This document shows, in pieces, positions 22,310 to 35,900 of a stretch of 64,000 bases of DNA. Every line of letters begins with the position of its first letter. Position 1 is the stretch's first letter. Both the position numbers and the translations under genes were made by a program. The notes below the pieces were generated by a model. The model had not been told where the DNA came from, searched no databases, and worked only from the letters and a program-made list of their open reading frames with translations. Origin of the DNA: Trifolium pratense (Eukaryota; Streptophyta; Magnoliopsida; Fabales; Fabaceae); NCBI RefSeq assembly GCF_020283565.1, contig NC_060060.1:40548001-40612000 (forward strand), in the 5' to 3' direction.

Positions 22310-25300
22310 TCAAAAATTCTTGCCAAGCTCAATTTTTTTCATTGCCCTAATAGTGTTGTGCAGAATCGAGTCAACAATTCCAGCTACCTAAAATCACAAA
22401 AAATACTTGTTAACAATAATATAATTGACAATACATGCACAAAACTAAAGTATCTAGAATAAATAATATAAAATACAAACCGTGAAAACACCCCCAATAA
22501 TAGCGCAGACATTCGTAATAAAATGTGAAAAAGACTTCTGGTTTTCTGTTATTATGACCTGATAACAAAACAAACATCGTAAATCCATAATAAATTTACT
22601 AAAAATGCAGTGCGCATATATATTTGAACCATCTATAATCTCCATGTGCTGCTGACCTGCATGGGGGAGAGCTCAAGATGGAACCTTGCAACAGGAATGT
22701 TTACACTATGTGCTACGCTGCTGTGGGCTGTGTACTCGTACTCCTCAATTAATTTATAACCTTTCCTGCTTATTACCTCTGTTTTGACTACCTGAATATA
22801 ATGCTCTATCTGCAGAAACAGATATCAGATTATTCTATATCAACCATACAAATTCCAATAGTAAACGTCTGTACTAAGTTATAAGATTTTTTATATAAAT
22901 AATAAAACTTACAGTAACATTTCCTTCCAAATCACGAGTATTGATAAATGACCGGCCATTCAGCCTGTCATGGTTGCTACCTATGTATGGTATCCAATTC
23001 TTCACATCAGTCATGGCTCTGGCCATTATTTTTTTCCCAAAAGACAGATGGTTTACGACATGTGACATGTTCATTTGAGAAGCATCAAATGAATGTGCAT
23101 CTGATCTAGCTGAGACAATCAAGCTTCCTGGAACCTGCAATGTCCAAAACATTTTATAATTTCCACATTGAAAGTCTAGGGGAAAAACCAACAAATGTTA
23201 CTTCCCCTACTCTTTTTCAATGATTTTAGTTCTTGTCTTTTGATAAACCAGTGATTTTAGCCTTAACAGATGAAGTTTCTATTTTTAGAACAGAATAACT
23301 GAAGTTTCTATTAGAAGCGAAGATTAAAAAACACAGCAACCAAGGAAGTAATTATATCAGTTACTTCCAGAGAAATGTAAGACCACTTAATCCATGGTCA
23401 CATCAGAAAACTAAAACAAAAGTTTTTCTAAAACTTAATATTGAAGGATAAACTTTAACCCTGAATTTACCTTTTTCACACGCACAAATCCCTCAACTCT
23501 ACATCCACCAGTTGATGGTGCCGGTCTTTTTATATTTTCTGTTCCATTGGATTTATCTTCCAAGGCTAGATGTTGAGATCCTGTTGGGAGAGATGCCACT
23601 AAACTCTCCATTGTCTGCAAACAAAAAACTGAGGTTTAATTACATGGAAAAGCATTAAGCAGTCTACTGTAAAGTTAAACTTGATTAAAATTATTTCAAC
23701 CCAAAACTAAATATTGTGAACCTTGACTAGGCTTTCTGTATCACGATCTCCATAATAGGACTCATGTTCATGATGCCCATGGTCACTTCTGAAATAGGAA
23801 AAGCATTCAACAAATTAGCTTTATTCAGAAAATGCACAAATTCAGAAATCCAGTCACCTTCAACTTGAATGATATTAATGCAGTATAAATTGTATAATAG
23901 TATTAGTAACAATAAATTAATAAACATACATAATATAAACACTTAAACATGATTGTTAATTCAAACATTCAATGTAAATAGGAAATTGTATTAAGTATCG
24001 AACAAATGAAAATGATTTTACTTAATGAACTTATTACCTGACATCACTTCCTTTCCGAAAGATGCGAATAGATGGATATCCTTGTATGTGATGCCTGGAA
24101 TTGAAAATGAGAAACAATAGCAAAAGAGCACATGGAAATGTCAACAAAGCAAGACAAAGAAAGTAACAAATTAAAGTGAAGAAAAGTTTCATGTTCAATT
24201 TAGCAAGTATAGAAGAAAGAGACTGATGATTTTTTCCTTTCCCAAACTATGCTAAAAATGTCTGCAAAAGCTATTCCGTGAAATCTTTTACAACATTTAA
24301 GATTCTTAACATGATTACAAAATCCTTTGTCATGTCTGAGAGGACAGACGACAGGACACACACAACAGAACCTAAACCTTGAATCTAAAGGAATTGACAA
24401 CATGCAATTTCTAGTGCATCCAATTTCTGGTATAAAAACCAAAGATTTCTTGTTCCAAAGAGCATGCATAGCAATGTGGTCTCTCCTAGGTCTATGGATG
24501 TAGTTTTTCGAAGGATTAGTTTTGCTATACAGAAAGGTTTAGCGGTGCAGCTTGTTGCCCATCTACCTTTCATTCATGTGTAATTATCTTGAATATATAT
24601 TGGTATTTAGTATACTGAGAAGTTAAAAAGAAAAGAAAAAAAATTGTTCCAATTGATGGATTTCTTTTGAAAGATAACATATTTGAGAGAAGATAAATAC
24701 TAGCAACACATTCTTTGATACACTCTGATCATAAACTCCTTATTGGATAATTTTGTGAATCCCACCAAATAGAGTGCTTGTATTATTTAGCGGAACACTA
24801 GAACTCGGATAAAAATAAATAATAATAATGTTTTTGCAAGGACAAGGAGTGTGCTAAAAGCATGTTCCTAAATACAACATTTGTTCTCCTTCTGCATGCA
24901 TCCAACAGAGGTTTAAAGCACCACAGAAGGGAAACAAAAACAGGCAAAACTTTGTTTCGAAAAGGCTGAAGTGGGGGGGAATACTTTTTATATAATATTA
25001 GAGGTGAAACTTGAAAGTCACATTTCCATTTTACAGGGGAAACAGATGAATAAAATACCGAGAAAAAAATGATGACATCTAACCTAAATTTCACAACAAA
25101 TCTTTATAAGTGGAGAGGAAATATAGAAAGTAATAAAATCAATAGTGATAGTATCCAAAATAAATCTCTTTGGCAACCCATACTATAAGAACTCCACAGT
25201 TAAGTGTGCTTGACTCGGAGCACTATTTGGATGGGTGACCTTCTAAAAAGTTTCCAAAAAGTGTGTGAGTGAGGATAAAGCACGCTAAAAAAAGTCATGT

Positions 25301-28300
25301 TGGTTTGTGGGGACAGTCGACAATGCTTAAAAGTTGTCTGAGATGTTCCAATGAGATACCACCGGACTCTAACAGGCTAGATATTAGAGAGGAGGATTAA
25401 AATTATACCTTCTATAGGATTCAAGAACACAAGGTAAAAGAAGCATCGAAAAGGATGGGCAATGGCAAAGCAGTTGAGGCAGACAACATACAATTTGAAG
25501 TGTGGAAAAGTCTTGGAGCTAGAGGCATTGGGCAAACTTTTTAACGAAATTATGAGTTCTAAGCAAATGTCGAGCGAGTGGAGAGGAAACACTTCAATCC
25601 CAATTTATAAGAACAAGGGGGATACACAAAATTGCGCAAATTATAGGGGGATTAAACTTATGAGACATGCCATGAACTTATGGGAAAGAGTGATTGAATA
25701 GAGACTAAGAAAAGAGACTCAACTTACTAATAACCAATTTGATTTTATGATTGGGATATTGGCCATGGAAGTGATCTACTTACTACGGCGTGTGATGGAG
25801 CGATACCCGACGGGTCAAAAAGACTTGCACTTAGTTTTCATTGATTTGGAGAAGGCGTGTGATAGTGTCTATAGATATTTTGTGGAAAGCCCTATAAAAG
25901 TAAAGGTTTAGGGTTGCCTATATTCGAGCTATCAAGGTTATGTATGAGGAGGCTTCCACTAGTGTGAGAACACAAAGTGGGGCCACCAACAATTTTCCCA
26001 TAACAATTTCCTTATACCATTGTCAATTTATTGTTGACATGTGTTGGGGTAAATGCAAAATATAACTTGTTTCCAGGTTTCGAAGAGTTGGATTACTCAT
26101 AAGTACGCCTGCAACATTACTAGCATTTATATGTATTTTGACAATTCTAACCTTAAATCTAGTAATACCTAATAAAATGATGAGCATGACAAATTGATGA
26201 AAGATTCAAGTTATTATAAGGGTCAAATTGACAAATCCACTTCTTAATACATGAGTCATGACACATCATTCTATTGCACTTGCCAAATACAGAAAGAACC
26301 AGACTGGAACCAAATCGCTCATATTTCTTTTATGTTCTCTCTAACATTCTCTCTTCAAATGGAAGTTATCCCCCTATTTCTTTCCACAACTTTATTCTCC
26401 CATCTTTTTCTATTAAGATAACCGAAGGCTACCTTCACCCTTTCCTTTCTTCATTCCAAGTTCATCAGCAACTTAAACTTCATCACTATCTAAGCACTTA
26501 TTTTCAAGGCACAATTTTGCAAAATGGTCTCAATGTATGATTCCAAAATAAAAAAAAGAAAGAATACAAATTTCATTGAATAGTGGATAGACAAAATAAG
26601 CAGAAAACTATAAAAACAAGAAAAGCAGTAAATAATATCAATAGTACCTCCTGCATAAATCACCTTCTTGAGTGCAATCGACCTTTGCCAAAAGAATACG
26701 CCCATCCATTTCTGGATCATATCTAAATAAAATGTAATGAGACACACACACACACGTGGGACATTTAATTAGCATAGTGAGAGTAGACCTTCTACAATGT
26801 ATTTTCAAGAAGTGTGAGAAACAATGAGTCAATAATAAAGTACCTCTCTCTCATTATTATAGCTGTCTTCTCCCATGAAGGTTTCTGAAACAAAAGAGTA
26901 GATGAAAAATCCATGTAACAAGTTCAGAATATATCAATCAACCATCATCCATTAAAGAAAAGGACTTTTACATCAATAATTTATTGTATGAAAAAAACTG
27001 CCAATAGTCTTATATGGACCAAGAGGAGTGCTAGCAACACTCTCTTTTGAACACTCGCTCTCTAATTGGTTGAAATCAAGGTGGGTCTCCCGCTTTGGAA
27101 ATAGGTCCCACATAAAGTGGTGTGACCCAAATGGGTTTCACACTTTCACCTAGACCCACCTTGATTTTGATAGGTATGTATATGAATTTATGAATAAAGA
27201 TGAATGGAATATTATATTAATGGTATTATAACTGCACTTTGTTGGAATTGAATACAAAAGAAAGCTGTAAATGAGGAATGTAAAGGATAACTGAATGATA
27301 GTGACACTATCAGACCAGAAAGAGTACAATGACTCTCCCAAATCACCAATGATTGATGACCCTACTTTCTTAAAAGAAAACTTGGTTAACTTTATTCTTT
27401 TCCATACTACTCCTTATATGGCGCTATAGTCACGCACTTCTCACACACCTCACTCACCTGATAAGCACATGTTACATCCTTGCACATGCTATTACTCATT
27501 TCCCTTCATTTTCTCATTCTTCCACCGCTTTCTCGAATATACCCTCCATTCTTTAGGTCCCACATTATTATTAAGACTCACATCCTTATCAGATTTCAAC
27601 CAATTAGAGAGTGAGTGTTAGAGAGTGAGTGTTCAATAGAGTGTTCCTAGCACTCCTCATGAACCAATTATATGCAGCTATTAGCATCGTTTGCATGACA
27701 TATCATTTAATCTTCTGCATCATGATTTTGCATTAGTCACTACTGAAGTGTATCTGGCGGTGACTGTGAGGATGCACTAAACAATTGAATTAGACTTTGC
27801 CAATCCTATTGGGCTTGTAACTAAAAGGGGATATATCTTTCGAGGAAGAATAAGACATTGTTGAAAAAGATACAGAAATCAATGTAGGAAACAAAAAATA
27901 GATCAGGTAGCACCCTTATTTCCTGAAGTAAAGAGAATATAAAGCAAAAGGATAAAATAATTACCAAACGTTGGCACCAGGAACACCAAGGTGCATAAAA
28001 GTTTACAACTGTAATTGGAAACCTGCAAGGGGATTAGAAAAAATGGTGTAAACAATGCAAGCAACCACACGTTTTAAGTTGTTTTCAAAAAAAAAAAAAA
28101 ACCATACATTTTAAGTTGAAAAGACTAGAAAATTGAGCTTTTGCATAACTAAAAATCAAATGAATCAATATCAATCCTGGTCCACTTACTGATGAATATA
28201 TTTATCAAAGTTTTGTGATGTGAGTGGCAAAGCACCTTCAACAAACTCTTCATCTACTTGATCATCATGCTTAACAGCATTTGCATTCGTTCCCGAATGA

Positions 28301-30143
28301 AACTCGGAACCAGTGGGTCTTAAATTTGAATCAATAGAAAACTTACGAACTGTTTTTGTTATATTGAGCCTGTTCTGTAAATAAGAGGTAAAAGATTAGG
28401 GACTAATACCAAAACGTCAGGGAACAAGAGATAAGATGTTATATCATAAGTGAGTATAAAATTAATAAAACAAAGTAATAGAAAGTAGAAACTTACTGTT
28501 CCCAGCACGTCATTCACATCGACTGATGCAAACTCACACGAGAGTGCAGGAAAACTGCAAGATAAGTTGAAGTTATCAGCCAACAAAAAGAGATAGAGGA
28601 ATATAAAGTTCAAAGAGTTCCAAAATTAAATTTACATACAGATAATATTACTAGGATTAGCTATAAGTTCTAAGTAAGTTGGGAATGGCATGAAACTTTT
28701 AGAAAAAATGGTGAAATGTGAGACATTAAGGCATCGCCTCGGCAATGCTTGGACTTCATGTCGATTTCACAAACCATCACATCAAGTATCAATATTAACC
28801 CCCAGCTTTTTAATTATTATCTTGTTATAACCTCATCCCGCTCTTAATTTCAACAACGTATTTCAAGCCTCTAAAACTTCAAACTACATAGTGTTTTGTT
28901 TAATTAATTAGCCAATACTGTAGTAAATAATTCATCGATCTCCTAACAAGCTGGTCTTTACAATTCCCTTATGGACAATTCTGTATTCTTCAAAACAATA
29001 GCATCAATTTGTAAATACAAGTAGACAGAAGCTTACATTTTCTGTTATAAGTCAAAACTCAAGGAAATCATAAACCCACCAATAATTTGGATATATTACT
29101 ACTGAATAATAGTTAAGATGTGAACTTCAATGGCCTTCCAGAAACAACGTATTTAACCAAAGGCAAAAAAATACCTCGTTGTGTTATTACCTGATATTGA
29201 ATTCTATACGTAAAAAGTCACCATCAGAACTCTTGTCAACAATCACAGATGTAGAGGTAGTAACAGCAAAATAATTATTAAGTTCCTGAAACAAGATTGC
29301 AAGACAACTATCAAATTTGAAAGTTAAAAACCAATTCAAATATTTAATCTTACCAAAAATCAAATAGATGTTCATAATATTTTAGGCATTTGCAGTAAAG
29401 GACCCAATATAAATCTAGAATAAACAAATTATGTTCAACAATATACAAGTTATTATAAACAGGACAGGTTAGCAACTGACCATTCCAAACAAAAACATCA
29501 TGGCAAACGCTGCCACTATGGATAATCCTGCTCCTGACAACGACGCTTCAGTCAAATCTCTTGGGATTTTTCTGTTGACAAAAGTCAACAACAACATGTA
29601 CTTATCAATATTCAATAGTATTATAAATGGTAAAATAAAATCAAAAAAGAAAAAAAAAAAAAAAAAAGGAGGGACACATTATATACATGTATTCCTAAAT
29701 TATTCAATATTCATAAAATTTACATCCCCTATGATGGTGTATGTGTTAATAAAATTCACAAAATTATTGAAAAATTTACAACTAATAACTTATAATTAAA
29801 TCAAATCATAATAGGAGAATCGAATTTTTCTCAGTGTCTCGTACTAATTTGCACATTATAATTAAATTCTTTCACTTATGCTAATCATAACACCAAAATT
29901 GTGTTGTTTTCATACGCTGTGCATTTTCGATTCGTACTAGTATCTCTGAGCTCAAAAAAAAAAAATTGAAAAAACGATGAAATCAAACCAAATTAAAAGC
30001 ATACGAGTGACGAATGTGGTAGAAAAATGAAAAGTATAGGAGTGACGAGTGTGGAAAAATTGAAACGAAAATGATTCCAAATAATGAGATTAAAATTGTG
30101 ACCTGTAAAAATCAACAGATTTGAGTTTGCTAGCAGAAAGCAT
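22310..30143 (-). CDS. PDIL5-3: Protein disulfide-isomerase 5-3-like (thioredoxin plus ERV/ERGIC domain)
   Basis: Fifteen exons close in frame: 30143-30103, 29571-29481, 29285-29191, 28554-28497, 28374-28190, 28022-27965, 26884-26844, 26722-26648, 24094-24038, 23788-23722, 23614-23471, 23134-22913, 22809-22657, 22558-22481 and 22387-22310, giving 480 residues. The N-terminus has a membrane segment (LSGAGLSIVAAFAMMFLFGM, about 25-44). A lumenal ERGIC-N-like part follows, then a thioredoxin domain with active site W169-C170-SW-C173 and a cis-proline motif GYPSIRIF. The second half matches ERV41/46-type cargo-receptor proteins. A second membrane segment lies near 439-463. The expected place is ER/ERGIC membranes, oxidising or receiving cargo. 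Introns carry several mobile-element relics. Confidence 0.93.
24695..24790. repeat. Half copy of the 'ctagcaacac' foldback family in PDI5-3 intron 8
   Basis: The sequence 'actagcaacacattctttga' resembles the termini of the elements at 27023-27658 and 31991-32168. A matching opposite end ('aatagagtgcttgta') lies near 24768-24783. The element is decayed. Confidence 0.4.
25175..25380 (+). mobile_element. Cassandra-like TRIM fragment containing a 5S rRNA-derived segment
   Basis: 'aactccacagttaagtgtgc' followed by 'ttgactcggagcactatttggatgggtgacc' (25190-25239) is a diverged 3' half of plant 5S rRNA, including its internal promoter region. The sequence after it ('gtgtgtgagtgaggataaagcacgct ... 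ttggtttgtggggacagtcg') matches what I recall of Cassandra LTRs, which carry a 5S domain. No second LTR or primer-binding site is seen. It sits in intron 8 of the PDI gene, antisense to it. It is not a functional 5S gene. Confidence 0.7.
25400..26010 (+). pseudogene. RTE-type LINE reverse-transcriptase fragment
   Basis: Across several frames the translation gives MGNGKAVEADNIQFEVWKSL, then 'LFNEIMSSKQMSSEWRGNTS', 'IPIYKNKGDTQNCANYRGIK', 'NQFDFMIG', 'DLHLVFIDLEKACDSV' and 'IRAIKVMYEEASTSVRTQSG'. These are the fingers and palm motifs of non-LTR (RTE clade) reverse transcriptases. FIDLEKACD is the first catalytic aspartate motif; the FADD-type motif is absent. Stops and frameshifts (a stop after WERVIE, shifts near 25535 and 25900) make it inactive. 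It lies directly after the Cassandra-like fragment in PDI intron 8. Confidence 0.8.
27023..27658. mobile_element. Foldback element in PDI5-3 intron 6
   Basis: The termini gaggagtgctagcaacactc and (opposite strand) gaggagtgctaggaacactc are inverted repeats. They continue inward through 'gaacactcgctctctaattggttgaaatc' and its complement. The element is about 636 bp and has no coding capacity. It shares its tip with the shorter element at 31991-32168. Confidence 0.75.
28082..28099 (+). repeat. Micro-insertion ttttc plus poly(A) in PDI5-3 intron 5
   Basis: The flanks aaccacacgttttaagttg (28063-28081) and aaccatacattttaagttg (28100-28118) are a 19-base direct repeat with two mismatches. The insert is five bases and thirteen A. 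Confidence 0.7.
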
Positions 30144-30582
30144 GGCGGCGAAATGGGAGAAATTGAAGGAAAAGAGGAAACTATCGGAGATCGAGAATGA
30201 TGGATTGTAGATCCGAGTAGCTACCTCTTCTTCTTCAGTTGTAGCTTATTACTGTTACCCTTTCCTCTCTCCCTCACACTATCTAGATGGAAATATTTTA
30301 AATATTCTCCTTATTTATTTTTATTTATTTTTGGCATAGTTAAAGATCATTTACACCGATTGTAGAGATTAATCTCTCAAATCTTATGGAATACAAAAAT
30401 GAGATAAACTCTCTCAAATATTAAGTCAGAGATCAAAGTCATTACATTTATATCTCATCTAAACAATTTTAGATAAATAGTATTCTCTTTATTTTTTTTA
30501 TTACACATTATTATGAATCAAGTGTTGTTTTTATTTGAGCATCTATTTAAATTTATAATATATATATATATATATATAAGGA
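30144..30582. other. 5'UTR and promoter region of PDI5-3
   Basis: CT-rich on the plus strand near 30220-30290, meaning GA-rich in the minus-strand leader. Upstream is AT-rich and ends in an AT microsatellite (about 30559-30578). No specific element was recognised. Confidence 0.35.
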
Positions 30583-30960
30583 AGGGATCAAATTACACCG
30601 GGGTAACATTTGAGTAATGTTACACCGTTCAATAACGCTTTAACGAATACAAATTTTACAAAATCCACCGTCGGATCGAAAGTTTATATCATTTAGATTA
30701 TCCATGTTCAATTTTACAAAAATTTAAAATCGTTTGATATGTTATTGAGATCGATCTAGATTAACGCTTTATGTGTCATTAAGCTTGATCAATCTCAATA
30801 ACATATCAAAGGATTTTTTATTTTTATAAAATTGAACATGAATGATCTATATGATATAAAATTTCAATCCAATAATGAATATTGTAAAATTTGTATTCGT
30901 TGAAGCGTTATTGAGCGGTGTAATATTACTCAAATGTTACATCGGTATAATTTGATCTCT
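30583..30960. mobile_element. Foldback MITE, copy A (378 bp)
   Basis: Almost the entire element is an inverted repeat. 'agggatcaaattacaccggg' at one end pairs with 'cggtataatttgatctct' at the other, and pairing continues through 'gtaacatttgagtaatgtta', 'caataacgcttt', 'acaaattttac' and 'gaaagtttatatcat'. It is flanked on both sides by AT microsatellites, which hide any TA duplication. The core is shared with copies B, C and D. Confidence 0.85.
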
Positions 30961-31990
30961 CCCCATATATATATATATATATACACACTTATAAGAACAC
31001 TATTTTATTTAATATATTTTTTAGAAAAGAAAAGTCAATGTGGTTGCTTGCACTTTAATGGCTAGTGTCCTATTTCATGCTCTTGTTTATAGTTTTTTTA
31101 TTTTATTTTATGAAATTTCATCTTATATTACCATTTATTTTTAAAATAATAATAATAATATATCAACAACTCTTTGTTGAGCACAACTAAAAAATATATT
31201 AACACTTTGTTCATTTCAAAATTCACATTTTATAATATGTGCATCTTCATTTGTTATTCATTGGTTATGTGATATGAGGTGATCAAGAATGTAGTAAGAG
31301 CTGGAACAACGTTGATCAAGTAATATACTTTGACGCTCCGATCATTATGAGAGCAAGAGTGAGAGGTATTTTTGGGGGTTAGAAATTTTGTACTTTTCTT
31401 TTTGCTGTGGGAGGTTGGTTATATAGGCGCCGAAATAAAGTTGTTATGCGGTAGTGAATTGTTATGGATGACACCCATCAATGCTGGGATTGGATGGCCG
31501 TTTGACAGGGCCGGCCTAGACACATGTGTAACATGTGTTATGGCATCGGGCCTCCTAAAAATAAGGGCCTCAATTTTTTTTAAGAGTAGTAATACGTATT
31601 AGTAAATTAGTGATGCAAAAATTAATATATTATACAACAAACTGCAAAAGTCCAATTGACAGACTCATAATCTCTTTTATGGAGTTGTAGTTTTAATAAA
31701 TTGAGGAGTGCAAAATATAATACATTACTTAATTGACAAATTTCCTTCAAAAAATATTTCTTTTTTAAGTAGTTAAAAAATATTTTATTATTATTAATTA
31801 TACTATGACTCTTTTTTACGTCAATTGCAGTGATGATAATTTGTTTTCATGCTATTTGTAATTTAAATCAAGTATAATTTTAAAAAAAATTGCATTTTTT
31901 ATTTATTAAAGAGTCACTTTTTATATTTGAAAATAGATAATAAGGCAACGTTAAAACATATTATATACATCTGATTTTAAAAGAAGAGGA
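30961..31990. other. Intergenic; AT-rich, no supportable gene
   Basis: An AT microsatellite at 30965-30983 is followed by AT-rich sequence. The open frame at 31372-31602 has no recognisable domain. Nothing coding is supported. Confidence 0.5.
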
Positions 31991-32168
31991 GTGCTAGCAA
32001 CACACTCTTTAACAAACACACTCTAACACACTCTCTTGTACTGGTTAAAATTTATATGGGTCCCATAAAAGTTATATGGGTCCACATTTTTTTATGGGAC
32101 CCATGTGAATTTCAACCAATAAAAGAGAGTGTGTTGGAGTGTGTTTGTTAAAGAGTGTGTTGCTAGCA
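31991..32168. mobile_element. Foldback MITE of the 'gtgctagcaacac' family
   Basis: gtgctagcaacacactcttt at the left pairs with its complement at the right end, and pairing continues through 'aacaaacacactc' and 'cacactctct'. The centre is a further short palindrome ('atgggtcccataaaa'). About 178 bp, non-coding. Confidence 0.8.
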
Positions 32169-32555
32169 TACAACGTTAAAATATGGATTTTAGCTCAGAA
32201 GCTACTTAAAATAGATTATGAAAAAAAAAAACTATAAATCAGTAAAATAAGTTAAAAACTCTTCCTAAAAAGACTATTACTAAACATGTCTTTTAGCTTA
32301 TAAGTCATAAGATAAAAGTTAAAAATTACTTTTTTTTTTTTTTTTTTGGCCCAACGGACCCTATCTCTCACACACGGGGGCACATCACATCACATGCCAT
32401 GGCAGCTACCTACTCGCAAATGGTAATTAAACACATTAACACAATGACACGTCACTGTCCTTCTCATCCCTTTTTGTTCTTATCATCAATAAGGCCACCT
32501 ACCCACTATTTACAATTTAGATCAAGGACGGACGAGAGAACATACATACAATACA
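32169..32555 (+). promoter_or_regulatory. Upstream region of ETFA
   Basis: A T18 run and 'ggcccaacggaccc' are followed by the probable leader. The start codon is at 32556. An upstream ATG at about 32399 opens another frame that overlaps the true start; I regard it as leader sequence. Confidence 0.35.
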
Positions 32556-32964
32556 ATGGCGACTCGCATGATCCTCAGGAGAACAATAAAGAAACGCACC
32601 GTTTTGCTCCCTCCATCTATTTCCTCCTCCACTTCTCGAAACGTAATTATTCTTTTTTTTTTTTTTTTACTAACTTTCTCAACTTTTTCCATTCATTTCT
32701 TTATTGTTTGTTGTTGAATTCGATCGATGTAGTGTAGGGTAGCACTCTTGTTGTGGCGGAGCACGAAAACGGTGTCATCAAACCCCCATCTCTCTCCGCA
32801 CTCCTCGCCGCCACCTCTCTTCCTCCTCCTCCTCACAAAGACGACTCTTCCTCCGTTTCTCTCCTTTTAGCTGGCTCCGGTCCTTCTCTTCATCAAGCTG
32901 CTTCACACGCTGCTGAATCTTACCCTTCTTACATCTCTCAGGTTAGTTAATTACTCACTCCACC

Positions 32965-32996
<32 letters not shown>

Positions 32997-35900
32997 TTAA
33001 ATTAATAATAATAATAATAATATGTTATTTAGGGAGGGTAATCCACATAATTAGACTCCTTAATTAATTGAAAATTATACTTTAGGTGTTGGTGGCGGAT
33101 TCAGATGCATTCAAGAAGCCGCTGGCAGAACCCTGGGCTAAACTAGTTCATTTGGTTCACCAGAGAGGTGGTTACTCTCATATAATTGCTGCTTCCAATT
33201 CTTTTGGGAAAAATCTCATGCCGCGTGCTGCTGCCCTTTTAGACGTTTCTCCAGTTACTGATGTTACAGGAATTTCTGATTCTCGTACTTTTGTAAGGTG
33301 CATTATTAACTTTGCTTTTGTGATGTGACTCAATCTTATTTTCATCTTCTCTTTTATGTCTTGGAACAAATTGTTTTATCATTTACCATTCTAGTCGTCA
33401 ATCTATACAACCAAAATTCTGACTTTAGAATCTTGATTCCGACTTTAGCTCAATTGTTTTTTTAATATCTATAATACTATTTTTAAACAAACTGTGACAC
33501 TTAGCTCTGATATTAAGCTAGGCCTAGACTATGATGTAGACAAATGACAAACCTGTAAAACTCGACTGTTTGAGGACCTCTATCCTTCAATCTTTGGGTA
33601 GGTATTGCCATCAGGGTCTATCAACAACAGATAGCTTCTAGCTCTTTATACAATACATCATGACAGATTTTTAACTCATGAGTCGTGAGTGACTCTTACA
33701 TGAGGACTGAACTGATACACGGTAAATTTAGTTCATGCATATAGTAGACTGTCGGTGGTGTTGGGGCTCATTTGGTGCGCAAGATAAAAGACATGATTCA
33801 ATCCATTGTTTGGTGACACAGCAGGATATGATAAGTTAATCCCGAAACTTATCCTATCCTGTCTCTCTAGTTAAAATTCTTATCATGAATTTGAGCTGGG
33901 TTACCAACAAGATAAGATAAGAAAATAATTTACTGATTTATTCTATTAAATATATTTTAAAATAAAAAAATGAAAATTATTAAAATATAAATAATAAAAT
34001 AATTTATATTAAATTGAAAATAAAATAATTAATTTTTAAATATATACTTTTTATATCATCCAAAAAATTAAAATTCTACTAAAATTTTTTTTTTTTAATG
34101 TAAAATAATTATTAAAAAATTGCAAAATAGGGATATTAATTTAAATTTTATAACAAATTAAATATAATTCTTTTGCAATGACAGTTTTATTATTTACATG
34201 AGATATATCATTATATTTATTTAGCTTATCTTACATATATAATTTTATCATTTAAATATGTTATATATTTTATCATTTAAATATGTTATATATTTTATCA
34301 TATTATTATGAGTGAGTATGTATTACAAACATGATATGATAATTATTATGTTTGTTATCCTGCGTGCACCAAACGCATGATAGGATAATTGAGCATAACT
34401 GTTATCCTACTTATATCATATCATGTTTTTATCATGTTTTATATCCTATCCTGCGCACCATACGGACCCTCAATGCTTAAGACTTGCTAAAGAAAGAGTA
34501 GAAAAAGTGAAAATCTAATGTACATTGATTGACTAAAATAGGGCATGATAACAGCTCATGCTTTCACAAGCATGTATTCTTGTAATTTGTTTATTTGTTC
34601 CGCTGTACACTTAAGATTTACTAAAGAAAGAGTAGAAAAAGTGAATCTAATGTACATTAAATGACACAATAACAATTTAAGTTTTCATGAGTCAGTATTC
34701 TTGTAACATATTTATTTGTTCTGCTGCTAAGGTTCACCTCCATTGTTAATGGCATAGTATTAAAATGAATAAGTATGCATGTGTTAGGGCATATTTATAG
34801 AGCTAACAAATCAGGGCTGTCTTTCTAATTTTATGATTTTGGCAGCTGACTGGTGCAGCATGCTTTGCTTCTGGTATTTGAGCTATTCATTATGAACCTG
34901 CTTATGTAATATAAATGTTGGGTTCTATGTCTGACTAAAAAATATTTTAATTTCATACAGGCCAATATATGCTGGAAATGCACTTTGTACAGTCCGATAT
35001 ACTGGTTCCAGTCCTTGTATATTAACAATTAGATCCACATCTTTTCCTGTTTCTCAGAAGTCTGTTGACTCAAAATCTGATAAGGCTTCCATATCTCAGG
35101 TTGATCTTTCAACGTTTGACGAAGGTCTGTTTTTCTTTTTCTTGTGCATGGACATTTTATTTTTGGGATAATTAAAAAGACAAGTAGGAAATGCTTATCC
35201 TTAATTTATCTGTTGACTATAGATCATATTTAGATGCTACAAAGATCAATGGATCATCTGTATCAGGGATAACTATCCTTAGTTATTTACATAGATTTGA
35301 TCAAGTACCCCCCTTTCACAATTGGATATTTGAACAATTTGCAAGTGCTGAAACAAGCTTACAAAGTCTTTATTATTTTGGCAGATCTGGACAAGTCTAG
35401 GTATATATCTCAAACTTCTCGGGAGGATGAAGGACCAGATCTTGGGAATGCACGAATTGTAATTACTGGAGGTCGTGCACTAAAGAGTGCTGAGAACTTT
35501 AAGTTGATTGAAAATCTAGCCAAGAAACTTGGTGCTGCTGGTATTATTTTTAATTTCTGCTATTGTGATGCTTATTTCTATAGCCAGAGATTTATTATTT
35601 CTTTTTTTGATGGATTCACAATAGACTCCCTTATTTAAATTCCAGGTCATTGATGGCTTGACACATGATAGCGTGTTTCATTGTCATTGCTTCCATATCA
35701 CATTTTTTGTTTTGTGAATTAAGTAAAATCTGCTAATTTCATTCTCTCCTTTGTTCAGTCGGCGCCACTCGTGCTGCTGTTGATGCAGGATTTGTTGCTA
35801 ATGATCTCCAGGTACTTTACTTCCCTTCAGATCAAAATTGACCACCCCATGAAACCAAGGTTGTCAGAATCGAGATTTTACCTTAACTCGTTTTGCCTAG

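Noticed and set aside
25186..25245. Functional 5S rRNA gene
   Set aside because: Only the 3' half is present and it is diverged; the downstream sequence fits a TRIM element.
25462..25701. Independent protein-coding gene
   Set aside because: It is part of a frameshifted RTE-type reverse transcriptase relic.
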